A model generated the notes under the pieces. The model was given only the letters and a program-made list of their open reading frames with translations. It was not told the DNA's origin and did not search any database. 64,000 nt of DNA from Leptolyngbya sp. FACHB-321. GTDB lineage: Bacteria > Cyanobacteriota > Cyanobacteriia > Leptolyngbyales > Leptolyngbyaceae. The stretch is taken from positions 1 through 64,000 of the forward strand of contig NZ_JACJPI010000081.1 of the NCBI RefSeq assembly GCF_014695975.1, given 5' to 3'. Made by a program: the position numbers and the translations under genes. Below are positions 63,388-64,000 of the stretch, piece after piece; the stretch's first letter is position 1; the number at the start of each line of letters is the position of its first letter.

Positions 63388-63417
63388 GCGATTGCCGTTC
63401 ATTCTCGTCTCTCTTGC

Positions 63418-64000
63418 TTACGGTGCAGCGGTTGTGACAGGTTGCGTAGAACCAGCGGCGATTTGATTAAGCTGATCAGCCGTCAAGGTGCGAAGGAGGG
63501 TTAAGGGCAACGGTGCTTCACTAATAGCATTGCTGTAGGAAGGACTCAAATAGCTGCGATAGGTTGGTTGCTTAGCAATGTAGGTTTGGAAAAAAGCAAC
63601 CGCCAGCGCATTAACATAACGACGACCAGTGGCAGGGCTAGGACCAATCACTTCTTGGGGTAGGGGCACCACATCTTTAGACGCAGTTGGGTCCAAGGTC
63701 GAAAAGTGCGTGCCACCTTCCATCAGCACCAAATAGCGATCGGTTGTTGTGAGCCAAGTAAATGGCTGGATTTGCTCTGGGACAGCCGGGGCGATCGTAT
63801 CGGCATTGCCGGTCATCATCAGGGTTGGCACTTTGATCTGGCTGATGCTGGCTTGTCCTAACACAGCACTTGTGATGGGATTGATGGCAAACACTGCCTT
63901 AATGCGCCCGTCCTGTAGTATGGGTGCTGGCTGCGCCAACGCACCAGCTCGACATTGCAATAGCAACGATAGGTTCAGCGTTTCTTCTAAATTCTGACAG
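63418..64000 (-). CDS. alpha/beta hydrolase (dienelactone-hydrolase-like), 5' end outside the window
   Basis: The frame is open to the window edge, so this is the C-terminal part (about 194 residues) of a larger hydrolase. VFAINPITSAVLG and VPTLMMTGNADTIAPAVPEQ hold the acid-strand Asp, and LMEGGTHFSTLD the likely His. The nucleophile Ser lies upstream, outside the window. The tail SEAPLPLTLLRTLTADQLNQI resembles cyanobacterial proteins with an N-terminal DUF1400 and a C-terminal hydrolase of this type. The first Met of the open frame is not meant as a start. Confidence 0.75.
   Translation of the reverse strand, partial: CQNLEETLNLSLLLQCRAGALAQPAPILQDGRIKAVFAINPITSAVLGQASISQIKVPTLMMTGNADTIAPAVPEQIQPFTWLTTTDRYLVLMEGGTHFSTLDPTASKDVVPLPQEVIGPSPATGRRYVNALAVAFFQTYIAKQPTYRSYLSPSYSNAISEAPLPLTLLRTLTADQLNQIAAGSTQPVTTAAP

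Overview
The window is a cyanobacterial chromosome segment. The 3' end of psbA (photosystem II D1) opens it. A fibrillin, a CURT1/CAAD thylakoid protein, a P-II protein with an NtcA-type promoter, cyanobacterial-type IspH, DUF3134, DUF1824 and an Npun_R1517-like protein follow. The palindrome GCGATCGC (HIP1) recurs throughout, and polypurine/polypyrimidine short tandem repeats (STRR) are scattered between genes. No nitrogen-fixation or heterocyst cluster is visible. A filamentous Leptolyngbya/Oculatella-like organism is a guess; the genus cannot be fixed from this sequence.

Layout. 0-10 kb: psbA end with terminator, an alpha/beta hydrolase lying between psbA and a decayed copy of the psbA tail, an SH3-like secreted protein, a zinc alcohol dehydrogenase, a pair of genes sharing an uncharacterised N-terminal domain (one fused to an HEAGH membrane domain), tRNA-Ser(GCU), mraY, and housekeeping genes (fibrillin, PD-(D/E)XK nuclease, GNAT, VTT membrane protein). 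10.5-20 kb is accessory: a GT14 glycosyltransferase directly upstream of a P-loop ATPase, a 1056-residue TPR/STAND NTPase with a C-terminal membrane anchor, a HAD phosphatase, and a frameshifted NACHT protein. 20-27.6 kb: a small zinc-ribbon gene, a receiver with Asp replaced by Glu next to a broken histidine kinase, an FAD urate hydroxylase (HpxO), a DUF3298 protein and a secreted TPR-CHAT protease-like protein.

27.8-36.5 kb is one co-directional cell-surface polysaccharide cluster: Wzm/Wzt-type ABC exporter, two methyltransferases, four GT4/GT2 glycosyltransferases and a WecG/TagA-type enzyme. Its middle is AT-richer and lacks HIP1, which suggests transfer or replacement of the specificity genes. 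36.6-45.3 kb: SbcC with low-complexity inserts, a permease remnant, a REC-GGDEF-EAL regulator, a CURT1-like protein, a 2Fe-2S protein, DUF1824 and tRNA-Glu(UUC). A 940-bp intergenic region with a strong hairpin follows.

46-63 kb is mostly core metabolism and envelope: ABC ATPase, glnB, queF, a minus-strand set of membrane-associated genes (GTPase/DUF697, DUF948, YtxH, small membrane protein), an SLH/beta-helix surface protein, ispH, an RRM protein, a diacylglycerol-kinase-family protein, argC and ribBA. It ends with an MNT nucleotidyltransferase beside a frameshifted HEPN toxin gene and a clipped alpha/beta hydrolase.

The candidates for something undescribed are the ATPase + TPR-STAND pair (11.4-16.2 kb), the HEAGH fusion pair (3.5-5.1 kb), and a three-copy 90-98 bp dispersed repeat. 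The window is also rich in decayed genes: psbA tail, NACHT, histidine kinase, ABC permease and HEPN.
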